This document shows positions 57,507-64,000 of a DNA stretch of 64,000 nucleotides, piece after piece; within the stretch, counting starts at the first letter, position 1, and each line of letters opens with the position of its first letter. The stretch is from Flavobacterium sp. LC2016-12 (GTDB taxonomy: Bacteria; Bacteroidota; Bacteroidia; Flavobacteriales; Flavobacteriaceae): the NCBI RefSeq assembly GCF_015351595.1, contig NZ_JADKPT010000013.1:62001-126000 (forward strand), read 5' to 3'. Made by a program: the position numbers and the translations under genes. The notes under the pieces are model-generated. The model was not told the DNA's origin. It saw only the letters and a list, made by a program, of their open reading frames with translations, and made no database searches.

Positions 57507-59561
57507 ATGGCAACAAATGCTACTAATTTTTTAATAAAGAAATGGACAGGATCTTACGGGGGAGTTCCTGCTTTTAATGAATATAAAGTTTCAGATTTTA
57601 AACCGGCACTTGAATTTGCTATTCAGGAAAAACTAGATCAAATTGATGCTATAGCAAATAATTTAGAAGAAGTTAGTTTTGAAAATACAATTGTCGCTTT
57701 AGAACTTGCTGGCAAAACACTTAATCAGGTTCAAACCGTTTTCGGAATTTACAGATCTAATTTGAGCAGTCCCGAGTTTAATGATGTAGATACAGAAATG
57801 TCTCCAAGATTAGCAGAGATTAATAATAAAATGTATCAGAACAAGAAATTATTTTCCAGAATCGAAAAATTGTATAAATCTGATACAAAGGGAAAATTAA
57901 ATGAAGAACAACAACGTCTGGTTTGGCTGTATTATACAGATTTTGTTCGGGAAGGAGCAGAGTTGAATGAAGTTGATAAAGAAGAAGTGGCTAAAATTAA
58001 TCAGGAACTTGCAGGGCTTTTTACGCTTTTTAGTCAAAAGTTATTGGCAGAAGAAAATGATCAGTTTCTGGAATTGCGATCTGAATTGGATTTGGATGGC
58101 TTACCGGAAGCATTTAAAAATGCTGCCATCGCCGAAGCAAAAGAAAGAGATTTAAATGTTTTGGCATGTATTGGGAATACGAGATCTTCAATTGAACCAT
58201 TTTTGACTTTTTCAAATCGTAGAGATTTAAGAGAAAGAGCTTTTGATATTTTTGTAAAGCGGGGAGATAACAAAAATGAAAGCAATACGAATGCAACACT
58301 TGTGTCTATTTTGCAATTAAGAGCCAGAAAAGCTAAAATTTTAGGCTTTGATAATTTTGCCCAATGGAGTTTGTCCAATAAAATGGCAAAAGAACCACAG
58401 AAAACATTAGACTTAATGGAATCTGTTTGGAAACCCGCTGTCGAAAAAGTAAAAAATGATGTTTCATCGATGCAGGAAATGGTGGATCAGGAAGGCGGGA
58501 ATTTTAAAATTCAGCCTTGGGACTACCGTTATTATGCTGAAAAAGTTCGTAAAGCAAAATATGATTTAGATCAAAACGAGTTAAAACCGTATTTGCAGTT
58601 AGAAAATTTACGTGAAGGAATGTTTTGGGTTGCAGGCGAGTTATTTGATTTAGGTTTCAAACAAGTTTTTGATGTTCCGGTTTATCATCCAGATGTTAGA
58701 GTTTGGGAGGTTAATAATAAAGGTACTGGAAATCCTATCGGTTTATGGTATTTTGATCCTTATGCGCGCCAGGGAAAGCGCTCTGGGGCCTGGATGAACT
58801 CACATCGAAAACAGCAAAAAATAAAAGCTAATGTGCTTCCTATTGTTTCTAACAATTGCAATTTTATTAAAGGTGCGGCAGATGAGCCTGTTTTGATTTC
58901 ATGGGATGATGCCACTACTTTATTTCATGAATTTGGTCATGCATTACACGGATTATGCTCAAATGTTATCTATCCTAGTTTAAGCGGAACTGCTGTTGCA
59001 AGAGATTATGTTGAATTTCCGTCACAGTTGCTGGAACATTGGCTGGCCACTCCGGAAGTATTAAATAAGTTTGCGCTGCATTATAAAACAAATCAGCCAC
59101 TACCCGCTGTATTAGTTGAAAGGCTTGAAAAAGCGGCTAATTTTAATGAAGGTTTTGCGACAGTAGAAACAATTTCAAGTTCTTTTGTTGATATGAAATT
59201 GCACTTAACAACAGACATTATTGATCCTTATAAATTTGAAAAAGAGATTTTAGAAGAAATTAATATGCCGTCTGAAATTGTTATGCGACACAGAATTCCG
59301 CAATTTGCACATATATTCTCAAGCGATGGATACGCAGCCGGATATTATAGTTATTTATGGGCTGATGTTATTAATGCAGATGCGTACGAAGCATTTTTGG
59401 AAGGAAAAGGACCTTATGATAGAGAAATTTCAAAACGACTTTATGATACGGTTTTAAGTGTTGGAAATACTATTGATAACGAAAAAATGTATGAAAATTT
59501 TAGAGGAAAAGCTCCGGAATCAAATGCTTTAATGCGGGCTAGAAATTTCCCGACAGTCTAG
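57507..59561 (+). CDS. M3-family oligopeptidase (Dcp/OpdA-like)
   Basis: 684 residues of a cytoplasmic zinc peptidase that cleaves short peptides. The zinc motif is His474-Glu475-Phe-Gly-His478 ('TLFHEFGHALHGL'), with the third ligand Glu in 'VEFPSQLLEHW'. 'SGAWMNSHRKQQ' and 'FSSDGYAAGYYSYLWADVINADAYEAF' are typical of M3. No signal peptide. It may be Dcp (dipeptidyl) or oligopeptidase A; the sequence alone does not settle it. Confidence 0.95.
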   Translation: MATNATNFLIKKWTGSYGGVPAFNEYKVSDFKPALEFAIQEKLDQIDAIANNLEEVSFENTIVALELAGKTLNQVQTVFGIYRSNLSSPEFNDVDTEMSPRLAEINNKMYQNKKLFSRIEKLYKSDTKGKLNEEQQRLVWLYYTDFVREGAELNEVDKEEVAKINQELAGLFTLFSQKLLAEENDQFLELRSELDLDGLPEAFKNAAIAEAKERDLNVLACIGNTRSSIEPFLTFSNRRDLRERAFDIFVKRGDNKNESNTNATLVSILQLRARKAKILGFDNFAQWSLSNKMAKEPQKTLDLMESVWKPAVEKVKNDVSSMQEMVDQEGGNFKIQPWDYRYYAEKVRKAKYDLDQNELKPYLQLENLREGMFWVAGELFDLGFKQVFDVPVYHPDVRVWEVNNKGTGNPIGLWYFDPYARQGKRSGAWMNSHRKQQKIKANVLPIVSNNCNFIKGAADEPVLISWDDATTLFHEFGHALHGLCSNVIYPSLSGTAVARDYVEFPSQLLEHWLATPEVLNKFALHYKTNQPLPAVLVERLEKAANFNEGFATVETISSSFVDMKLHLTTDIIDPYKFEKEILEEINMPSEIVMRHRIPQFAHIFSSDGYAAGYYSYLWADVINADAYEAFLEGKGPYDREISKRLYDTVLSVGNTIDNEKMYENFRGKAPESNALMRARNFPTV

Positions 59562-59580
59562 AATTAAATTGATAAAAATA

Positions 59581-59614
59581 AAAAAGCCCGAATAAATGAA
59601 TATTCGGGCTTTTT
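59581..59614. terminator. Bidirectional terminator
   Basis: AAAAAGCCCGAATA / TATTCGGGCTTTTT, a 14-bp perfect stem with a 6-nt loop, between the convergent M3 peptidase and tsf genes. Confidence 0.92.
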
Positions 59615-59630
59615 ATATTGAAATAATATA

Positions 59631-60593
59631 TTAACCTAAAGTAACTCTTTTGAAACCTGTAATTTCAACGTTGTATCCTTTAACATAATCACCAACTTTT
59701 TTACTGTCATCTTTGATGAAGTTTTGATCAAGTAAAGCTTTTTCCTGATCTAAAGTAGTGTTATCAGAGATGAAACGTTGTACTTTTCCTGGAATAATTT
59801 TGTCCCAAATTTGCTCTGGTTTACCTTCAGCTTTTAATTCAGCTTTAGCATCTTCTTCAGCTTGTTTTAAAACTTCTTCAGTTAATTGAGAGAAAGAAAT
59901 ATATTTAGGAACATTTTTTAAAGTTTTTCCTAAACGTTTTGCTTCTTCATTATCCTTTTCGATTACAGCAATACGAGCAGCAAGTTCAGATTCAACGAAA
60001 GCAGGATCAAAATCTTTGTAAGATAATGTATCAGCTCCCATAGAAGCAACTTGCATAGAAACATCTTTAGTTAAAACGTCAGCGTTAGGAATTGCAGCAG
60101 AAATTGCAGTTAATGCAGCAATTTTGTTAACGTGAACATAAGATCCAACAAAAGCACCTTCTAAAATTTCAAAACCACCGATTTCGATTTTTTCTCCGAT
60201 AACTCCAGTTTGCTCGATTAATTTTTCAGCAACAGTAATTCCGTTGAAATCTGAAGCTAAGAATTCTTCTTTAGTAGAGAAGTTAATAGCTCTTTCAACT
60301 AATTCTTTAGCCAAAGTTACGAAAGCTTCATTTTTACCTACGAAATCAGTTTCGCAGTTTAAAGTGATGATAGCTCCTTTAGTATTGTCAGCATTGATAA
60401 AAGAAACAGCAGCTCCTTCAGAAGACTCACGGTCAGAACGGTTAGCAGCAACTTTTTGTCCTTTTTCTCTAAGGTTTTGTATAGCTTTATCGAAATCTCC
60501 GTCAGCTTCAACTAAAGCTTTTTTACAGTCCATCATTCCGGCACCTGTAGTTTGTCTTAATTTATTTACGTCTGCAGCAGTAATTGTTGCCAT
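59631..60593 (-). CDS. tsf: Elongation factor Ts
   Basis: 320 residues. 'ITAADVNKLRQTTGAGMMDCKKALVEADGDFDKAIQNLREKG' (UBA-like, 3-44) and 'CETDFVGKNEAF' (about 80-91) are the family hallmarks. It recycles EF-Tu by exchanging GDP. It follows rpsB after 136 bp that hold GGAATTT/AAATTCC word repeats able to pair. Confidence 0.98.
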   Translation of the reverse strand: MATITAADVNKLRQTTGAGMMDCKKALVEADGDFDKAIQNLREKGQKVAANRSDRESSEGAAVSFINADNTKGAIITLNCETDFVGKNEAFVTLAKELVERAINFSTKEEFLASDFNGITVAEKLIEQTGVIGEKIEIGGFEILEGAFVGSYVHVNKIAALTAISAAIPNADVLTKDVSMQVASMGADTLSYKDFDPAFVESELAARIAVIEKDNEEAKRLGKTLKNVPKYISFSQLTEEVLKQAEEDAKAELKAEGKPEQIWDKIIPGKVQRFISDNTTLDQEKALLDQNFIKDDSKKVGDYVKGYNVEITGFKRVTLG

Positions 60594-60729
60594 AATATTT
60601 TGAATTTTAATGTTAAAAGTAAAAATTCCATCTTTTAAATTCTAAATTCCAATTTTATTAAATTATCAACATAACGTTTTTAATTTGTGGTTGGATTTTA
60701 GAATTTAAAATTTGGAATTTAAATTTGAT

Positions 60730-61527
60730 TTATTCTTCAGTTGCAGGAGCAGCAGCTTCAACAGCTGGTGCAGCCTCTACAGCAGGAGCAGCTTCAGCAG
60801 CAGCTTCTTCAGTAAAAACTTCAGTCTCTTTATCAGAACCTCTGTCAGAAAGACCTTCGATTACAGCAGCAGTTACTAAAGATAAAATTTTGTCAATTGA
60901 TTTAGAAGCATCATCATTTGCAGGAATAACGTAATCAACCTCTCTTGGGTCAGAATTCGTATCAACCATTGCGAAAACTGGAATGTTTAATTTTTGTGCT
61001 TCTTTTATTGCGATGTGTTCAGCTTTGATATCTACTACGAACAATGCTGCAGGTAGTCTAGACATATCAGCAATTGAACCTAAGTTTTTCTCTAATTTAG
61101 CACGTAGACGATCAACTTGCAAACGCTCTTTTTTAGATAACGTCATGAAAGTACCATCTTTCTTCATTTTATCAATAGAAGACATTTTTTTAACTGCCTT
61201 TCTGATAGTTACAAAGTTAGTTAGCATTCCACCAGGCCATCTTTCAGTGATATAAGGCATGTTTGCAGCTTTTGCTTTATCAGCAACGATGTCTTTTGCT
61301 TGTTTTTTGGTAGCTACGAATAAGATTTTTCTACCTGATGCAGCGATTTTTTTCAAAGCTTCATTAGCCTCTTCAATTTTTGCTGCAGTTTTATATAGAT
61401 TAATAATGTGAATACCATTACGCTCCATATAAATGTAAGGAGCCATGTTTGGGTCCCATTTTCTAGTCATGTGTCCGAAGTGAACACCTGCTTCTAGTAA
61501 GTCTTTTACTTCTATTTTGTTTGCCAT
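60730..61527 (-). CDS. rpsB: 30S ribosomal protein S2
   Basis: 265 residues. 'LLEAGVHFGHMTRKWDPNMAPYIYMERNGIHIINLYKT', 'RWPGGMLTNFVTIRKAVKKM' and 'IPANDDASKSIDKILSLVTAAVIEG' are conserved. The last about 30 residues form an acidic Ala/Glu/Pro tail (EEAAAEAAPAVEAAPAVEAA) beyond the S2 core, seen in other Bacteroidota. A structured leader lies upstream. Confidence 0.98.
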   Translation of the reverse strand: MANKIEVKDLLEAGVHFGHMTRKWDPNMAPYIYMERNGIHIINLYKTAAKIEEANEALKKIAASGRKILFVATKKQAKDIVADKAKAANMPYITERWPGGMLTNFVTIRKAVKKMSSIDKMKKDGTFMTLSKKERLQVDRLRAKLEKNLGSIADMSRLPAALFVVDIKAEHIAIKEAQKLNIPVFAMVDTNSDPREVDYVIPANDDASKSIDKILSLVTAAVIEGLSDRGSDKETEVFTEEAAAEAAPAVEAAPAVEAAAPATEE

Positions 61528-61553
61528 TTTTGTACTAGTTTACGTTCTGTTGA

Positions 61554-61630
61554 TTAGCAATGTATAAATGGCGGTTTCCCAGGCTTTATACATTTAGATG
61601 CTAAACTATTTCCTACCTCGATAGGAGAGC
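61554..61630 (-). ncRNA. Structured 5' leader of rpsB (candidate autoregulatory element)
   Basis: On the minus strand two hairpins precede rpsB: TCCTA-6-TAGGA (61611-61626), and a 15-bp stem TTAGCA...ATGTATAAA paired with TTTATACAT...TGCTAA (61554-61604) with a 5-nt bulge on one side and a 16-nt loop containing GGGAAACC. The last hairpin ends about 26 nt before the start codon. Such leaders commonly bind the encoded ribosomal protein. Confidence 0.6.
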
Positions 61631-61671
61631 AACAACAACTGTGTTTTTTAATTTCAATAAATAATTGATCG

Positions 61672-61696
61672 TGTCTTGTACCAAATGTACAAGACA
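61672..61696 (-). promoter_or_regulatory. rpsB promoter box inside a hairpin
   Basis: TACATTTG (TAnnTTTG) on the minus strand at 61682-61689 lies within a 10-bp perfect inverted repeat TGTCTTGTAC/GTACAAGACA (61672-61681 with 61687-61696) just after the rpsI stop. The element could end rpsI transcription and start rpsB transcription. Confidence 0.5.
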
Positions 61697-61703
61697 GGTA
61701 ATA

Positions 61704-62090
61704 TTAACGTTTAGAGAATTGGAATCTCTTACGAGCTTTCTTCTGACCGAATTTCTTACGTTCAACCATTCTTGGATCTCTTGTTAATAAACCTTCTGGT
61801 TTAAGGATAGCTCTGTTTTCAGCATTTACTTCGCACATAACACGTGCTAATGCCATTCTTACAGCTTCTGCCTGACCAGTTGAACCACCTCCGTAAACGT
61901 TTACTTTTACATCAAAGTTGTTTACATTTTCTGTCATAGACATTGGTTGTAAAACTTTGTATTGTAAAGTTGCAGTTGGAAAGTAAGTTGCGAATTCTTT
62001 TTTGTTTACAGTGATTTTTCCTGTTCCTTCAGAAACATATACACGTGCAACAGCGGTTTTTCTTCTACCGATTTTGTGAATAACTCCCAT
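61704..62090 (-). CDS. rpsI: 30S ribosomal protein S9
   Basis: 128 residues. 'HKIGRRKTAVARVYVSEGTGKITVNKKE', 'VYGGGSTGQAEAVRMALARVM' and the conserved basic C-terminus 'LTRDPRMVERKKFGQKKARKRFQFSKR', which reaches the P-site tRNA. It overlaps rplM (TAATG). Confidence 0.99.
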   Translation of the reverse strand: MGVIHKIGRRKTAVARVYVSEGTGKITVNKKEFATYFPTATLQYKVLQPMSMTENVNNFDVKVNVYGGGSTGQAEAVRMALARVMCEVNAENRAILKPEGLLTRDPRMVERKKFGQKKARKRFQFSKR

Positions 62091-62545
62091 TACTTAAGAT
62101 CGTTTAGGTTAACAGTTCTAGGTTTTTGAGCTCCGTGAGTATGCTCAGCACCTACAACAACATTTAGATTTCTAAAAAGTTCAGCTCCTAATTTGTTTTT
62201 AGGTAACATTCCTTTTACAGCTTTTTCTACTAATAATGCAGGGTTTTTAGATTGCAATACTTTAGCAGTTAAAGTTCTTTGTCCTCCTGGGTAACCTGTA
62301 TGACGCATGTAAATTTTGTCATTCATTTTTGTACCTGTAAGGTTAATTTTTTCTGAGTTGATAACAATTACGTTATCTCCACAGTCAACGTGCGGTGTGT
62401 AACTTGGTTTGTACTTACCTCTTAAGATCATCGCAACCTTTGAAGCAAGACGTCCTAAGTTATGCCCTTCAGCATCAACAACAATCCACTCTTTAGTTAC
62501 AGTGGCTTTGCTAGCTGAAATTGTCTTGTAGCTTAATGCGTCCAT
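62090..62545 (-). CDS. rplM: 50S ribosomal protein L13
   Basis: 151 residues. 'WIVVDAEGHNLGRLASKVAMILRGK', 'VDCGDNVIVINSEKINLTGTKMNDKIYMRHTGYPGG', 'AVKGMLPKN..GAELFRNLNVV'. First gene of the rplM-rpsI operon. Confidence 0.99.
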   Translation of the reverse strand: MDALSYKTISASKATVTKEWIVVDAEGHNLGRLASKVAMILRGKYKPSYTPHVDCGDNVIVINSEKINLTGTKMNDKIYMRHTGYPGGQRTLTAKVLQSKNPALLVEKAVKGMLPKNKLGAELFRNLNVVVGAEHTHGAQKPRTVNLNDLK

Positions 62546-62568
62546 AATATTATTTTAATTAAACATTC

Positions 62569-62619
62569 CATCCCCAATAAAGGGGATGCAAAAGTACAAT
62601 TAATTATTTTAAAACCAAA
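62569..62619 (-). promoter_or_regulatory. rplM promoter and leader hairpin
   Basis: On the minus strand TTTG (62616-62619), a 19-nt spacer and TACTTTTG (62589-62596) form a full Bacteroidota promoter. The RNA begins almost directly with CATCCCC-6-GGGGATG (62569-62588), 23 nt before the start codon. It may correspond to the L13 leader motif reported for Bacteroidia. Confidence 0.65.
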
Positions 62620-62680
62620 TACCTGAAAAGAATATTTTATCTGTTGAAAATCAGGCCTTCAGTTTTCTATTTAAAACAAT

Positions 62681-62716
62681 AAAAAAAAACCACCTTCACA
62701 ATAACGCGAAGGTGGT
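62681..62716 (-). terminator. Terminator of the ferritin-like operon
   Basis: A 9-bp stem ACCACCTTC/GAAGGTGGT with a 10-nt loop followed by nine T on the minus strand, 21 bp after the stop at 62738. Confidence 0.88.
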
Positions 62717-62737
62717 TCAATATTTGGATTTGTTTTG

Positions 62738-63550
62738 TTAAACAATAAATATATTTGCGATGTCTACAACTTGTTGTGTTGTAAGCGGCTCATCATAAGC
62801 TTCTGATCCTGCGGCAGCTCCAAATAAACTGGCTGTATTATAACCAGCCTGCATGGTAACGCCTTCACCATCGTATACGGCTTGTGTGGCTGCGGGCATT
62901 CCGGAGCCTCTCTCAGCATTCGAAATCCAGCCTTTTAGTCCGCGTAATCTTCTTACTTCTGATGCGTGGCGTGCTTCAACAGAATGAATCTGTAAAGCTG
63001 CGGTTAATAAATCAGGAGTTGTAATTAAATTGGCAGCTTGTCCTTTATAAGCTCTCACGCCTGTGTCTTCAAACGCTTGTGCCAATGCCAAAAAGGTGGG
63101 GTAATCTCCAAAAGGATCAAATGCTCCTCCAACAGTAAAGTCAAAAGTAGGTTTCGGAACGAAGTTTGCACTCATTGTTCCTCCTAATCCTGCAATTAAA
63201 AAAGAAACGTGATCAGCTTCGTGAGCCGCAATCTGCTGAAAAACTTTTAAATCACGTCCACCGTTTTCAGATGCTGGAATTACTCCGGAATCTAGTGCCA
63301 TTGCATAAAATTCGTTTTCAAGATATTCTAAAGTCAGGGCAAATTGTAAGGCCCCAATTGGTGTTGCTGGTGTGGCGGTTATATCTGCAGCTAGTGCTTT
63401 GTTGGCAAAAGCGGAAAGCCCGAAAGGAATTGCTGCGAATGCTAAATTTTTTCCAATATTTCCAAACTGTGAAAAACTGTCTCTTCGGGAACCAGTGCTA
63501 TTCATTAAGCTATCATCAGTGAAGGTTTCTAAAAATTTTAAGATATTCAT
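62738..63550 (-). CDS. Ferritin-like domain protein, putative Tat substrate
   Basis: 270 residues. Near the start is 'SRRDSFSQFGNIGKNLAFAAIPFGLSAFANKALA', a twin-Arg followed by a hydrophobic stretch and an Ala-x-Ala site, fitting Tat export. Residues about 65-200 are a four-helix ferritin-like domain ('LQFALTLEYLENEFYAMALD', 'IAAHEADHVSFLIAGLGG', 'FEDTGVRAYKGQAANL', 'SVEARHASEVRRLRG'), with Glu and ExxH residues for a di-metal site. Of the Ferritin_2/desiccation-related group. Role unknown, perhaps protection against stress. Confidence 0.85.
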   Translation of the reverse strand: MNILKFLETFTDDSLMNSTGSRRDSFSQFGNIGKNLAFAAIPFGLSAFANKALAADITATPATPIGALQFALTLEYLENEFYAMALDSGVIPASENGGRDLKVFQQIAAHEADHVSFLIAGLGGTMSANFVPKPTFDFTVGGAFDPFGDYPTFLALAQAFEDTGVRAYKGQAANLITTPDLLTAALQIHSVEARHASEVRRLRGLKGWISNAERGSGMPAATQAVYDGEGVTMQAGYNTASLFGAAAGSEAYDEPLTTQQVVDIANIFIV

Positions 63551-63576
63551 AATTTCTAAGTTTTAGCTGGTTAGGA

Positions 63577-64000
63577 TTAAGGTAAATATTTGGCAGTAAA
63601 TTTTGTGGTAATAAAGCCTCCGGCAATTGGCAGGATTTTAGAAGGATCCTGGGCTACATCCAGACCAGTTGATGTGTTGATAATATCATCACCTGCAAAA
63701 TCGCTTGAATTTGGATTAATTAGACTTCTTATTGCTGAAGCGTGTCTGGCTTCTACTGAAACAATTTTACCAGCTAATAATAAGTAGTCTGGACTTTTAA
63801 TTAATTTCCCGGCTCCGTTATAAGCGGCCACCCCTGTATCTTCCAAAGCTTTTGCAGTTGCAAGAACTTCAGTACGACTATTAAAATTCATGGATCCATA
63901 ATTGAATGCCAGAGAAGGAAGTAATTGTGAACTCGGGTCAGGAAGTGCTCCGGTCAATGCGGCTTTAAAAAAATCTCTGTGAACTACTTCGTGATGATAC
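63577..64000 (-). CDS. Second ferritin-like domain protein (5' end outside the window)
   Basis: Open to the right edge; 140 C-terminal residues are visible, beginning YHHEVVHRDFFKAAL. 'HHEVVHRDFF', 'AKALEDTGVAAYNGAGKLI' and 'VSVEARHASAIRSL' match the helices of the downstream protein, so the two are tandem paralogues 26 bp apart and probably one operon. The start codon is not in the window. A TTG at 63957 is internal, not the start. Confidence 0.85.
   Translation of the reverse strand, partial: YHHEVVHRDFFKAALTGALPDPSSQLLPSLAFNYGSMNFNSRTEVLATAKALEDTGVAAYNGAGKLIKSPDYLLLAGKIVSVEARHASAIRSLINPNSSDFAGDDIINTSTGLDVAQDPSKILPIAGGFITTKFTAKYLP

Noticed and set aside
60725..60934. Ala/Ser-rich plus-strand ORF
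   Set aside because: It is the complement of the Ala/Glu-rich tail of rpsB, a codon-composition artefact.
63957..63957. Start codon for the second ferritin-like gene at 63957
   Set aside because: This is an internal TTG. The frame stays open upstream with ferritin-like residues (HHEVVHRDFF), so the gene is cut by the window edge.

Overview
The window looks like a chromosomal piece of a Flavobacterium-type bacterium (Bacteroidota). The evidence is a low-GC genome, a SusC/SusD pair, many genes preceded by the Bacteroidota promoter box TAnnTTTG with no clear Shine-Dalgarno sequence, A-rich starts after ATG (or TTG), a heptaprenylglyceryl/GGGP synthase of the Bacteroidota type, and an abundance of short hairpin-forming intergenic repeats. 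I see no insertion sequence, prophage, CRISPR array, rRNA or tRNA gene.

Layout. 1-363 is the 5' end of a beta-propeller sensor/regulator gene. 709-18373 is a polysaccharide utilization locus: SusC, SusD, a PKD-type surface glycan-binding lipoprotein, four GH30 enzymes (two subtypes), GH5-CBM6, GH16, an EEP-fold hydrolase and GH3. The enzyme set points to beta-1,3/beta-1,6-glucan such as laminarin or fungal cell wall glucan. SusCD would import oligosaccharides that the surface lipoprotein enzymes release, and GH3 would finish the degradation. 18424-24891 holds a small unknown gene, a Nudix-fold regulator, a DNA alkylation repair group (AlkB-like, Ada zinc domain, 2OG-oxygenase, AraC-OGT fusion), a GNAT, an SMR efflux pump and a WG-repeat protein. 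25131-32126 holds a patatin/outer-membrane protein, ahcY, a phosphopantetheinyl transferase, and a truncated haemoglobin operon next to a Crp/Fnr regulator.

32222-38490 holds GGGP synthase, a PnuC-type vitamin transporter, a NadR-like kinase/DUF4301 fusion, ArfB, and a TonB receptor behind a TPP riboswitch. 38545-44298 holds greA-HIT, an orphan histidine kinase, a flavin reductase-like protein, an SSB-tailed DUF3127 protein, aat and a MOSC protein. 44295-51482 is a complete thiamine operon (minus strand: TPP riboswitch, thiS, thiC, tenI/thiE-like, thiD, thiE, thiG, thiH, thiF). 51577-59561 holds tag, a lipoprotein, a queuosine-precursor transporter, a very large TraB/GumN protein and an M3 peptidase. 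59631-62545 holds translation genes (rplM-rpsI, rpsB, tsf) with structured leaders. 62738-64000 holds two ferritin-like proteins, the last cut by the window edge.

The most notable signals beyond genes are these: a 27-nt palindromic repeat lying in frame inside the second thiE-like gene; a pair of about 115-nt structured repeats with compensatory base changes; three identical 14-mers in front of susC; a strongly structured rpsB leader; an Fnr-like palindrome about 41 bp upstream of the likely start of the haemoglobin operon; and an Ada zinc domain that is split off and lacks the methyl-acceptor cysteine.
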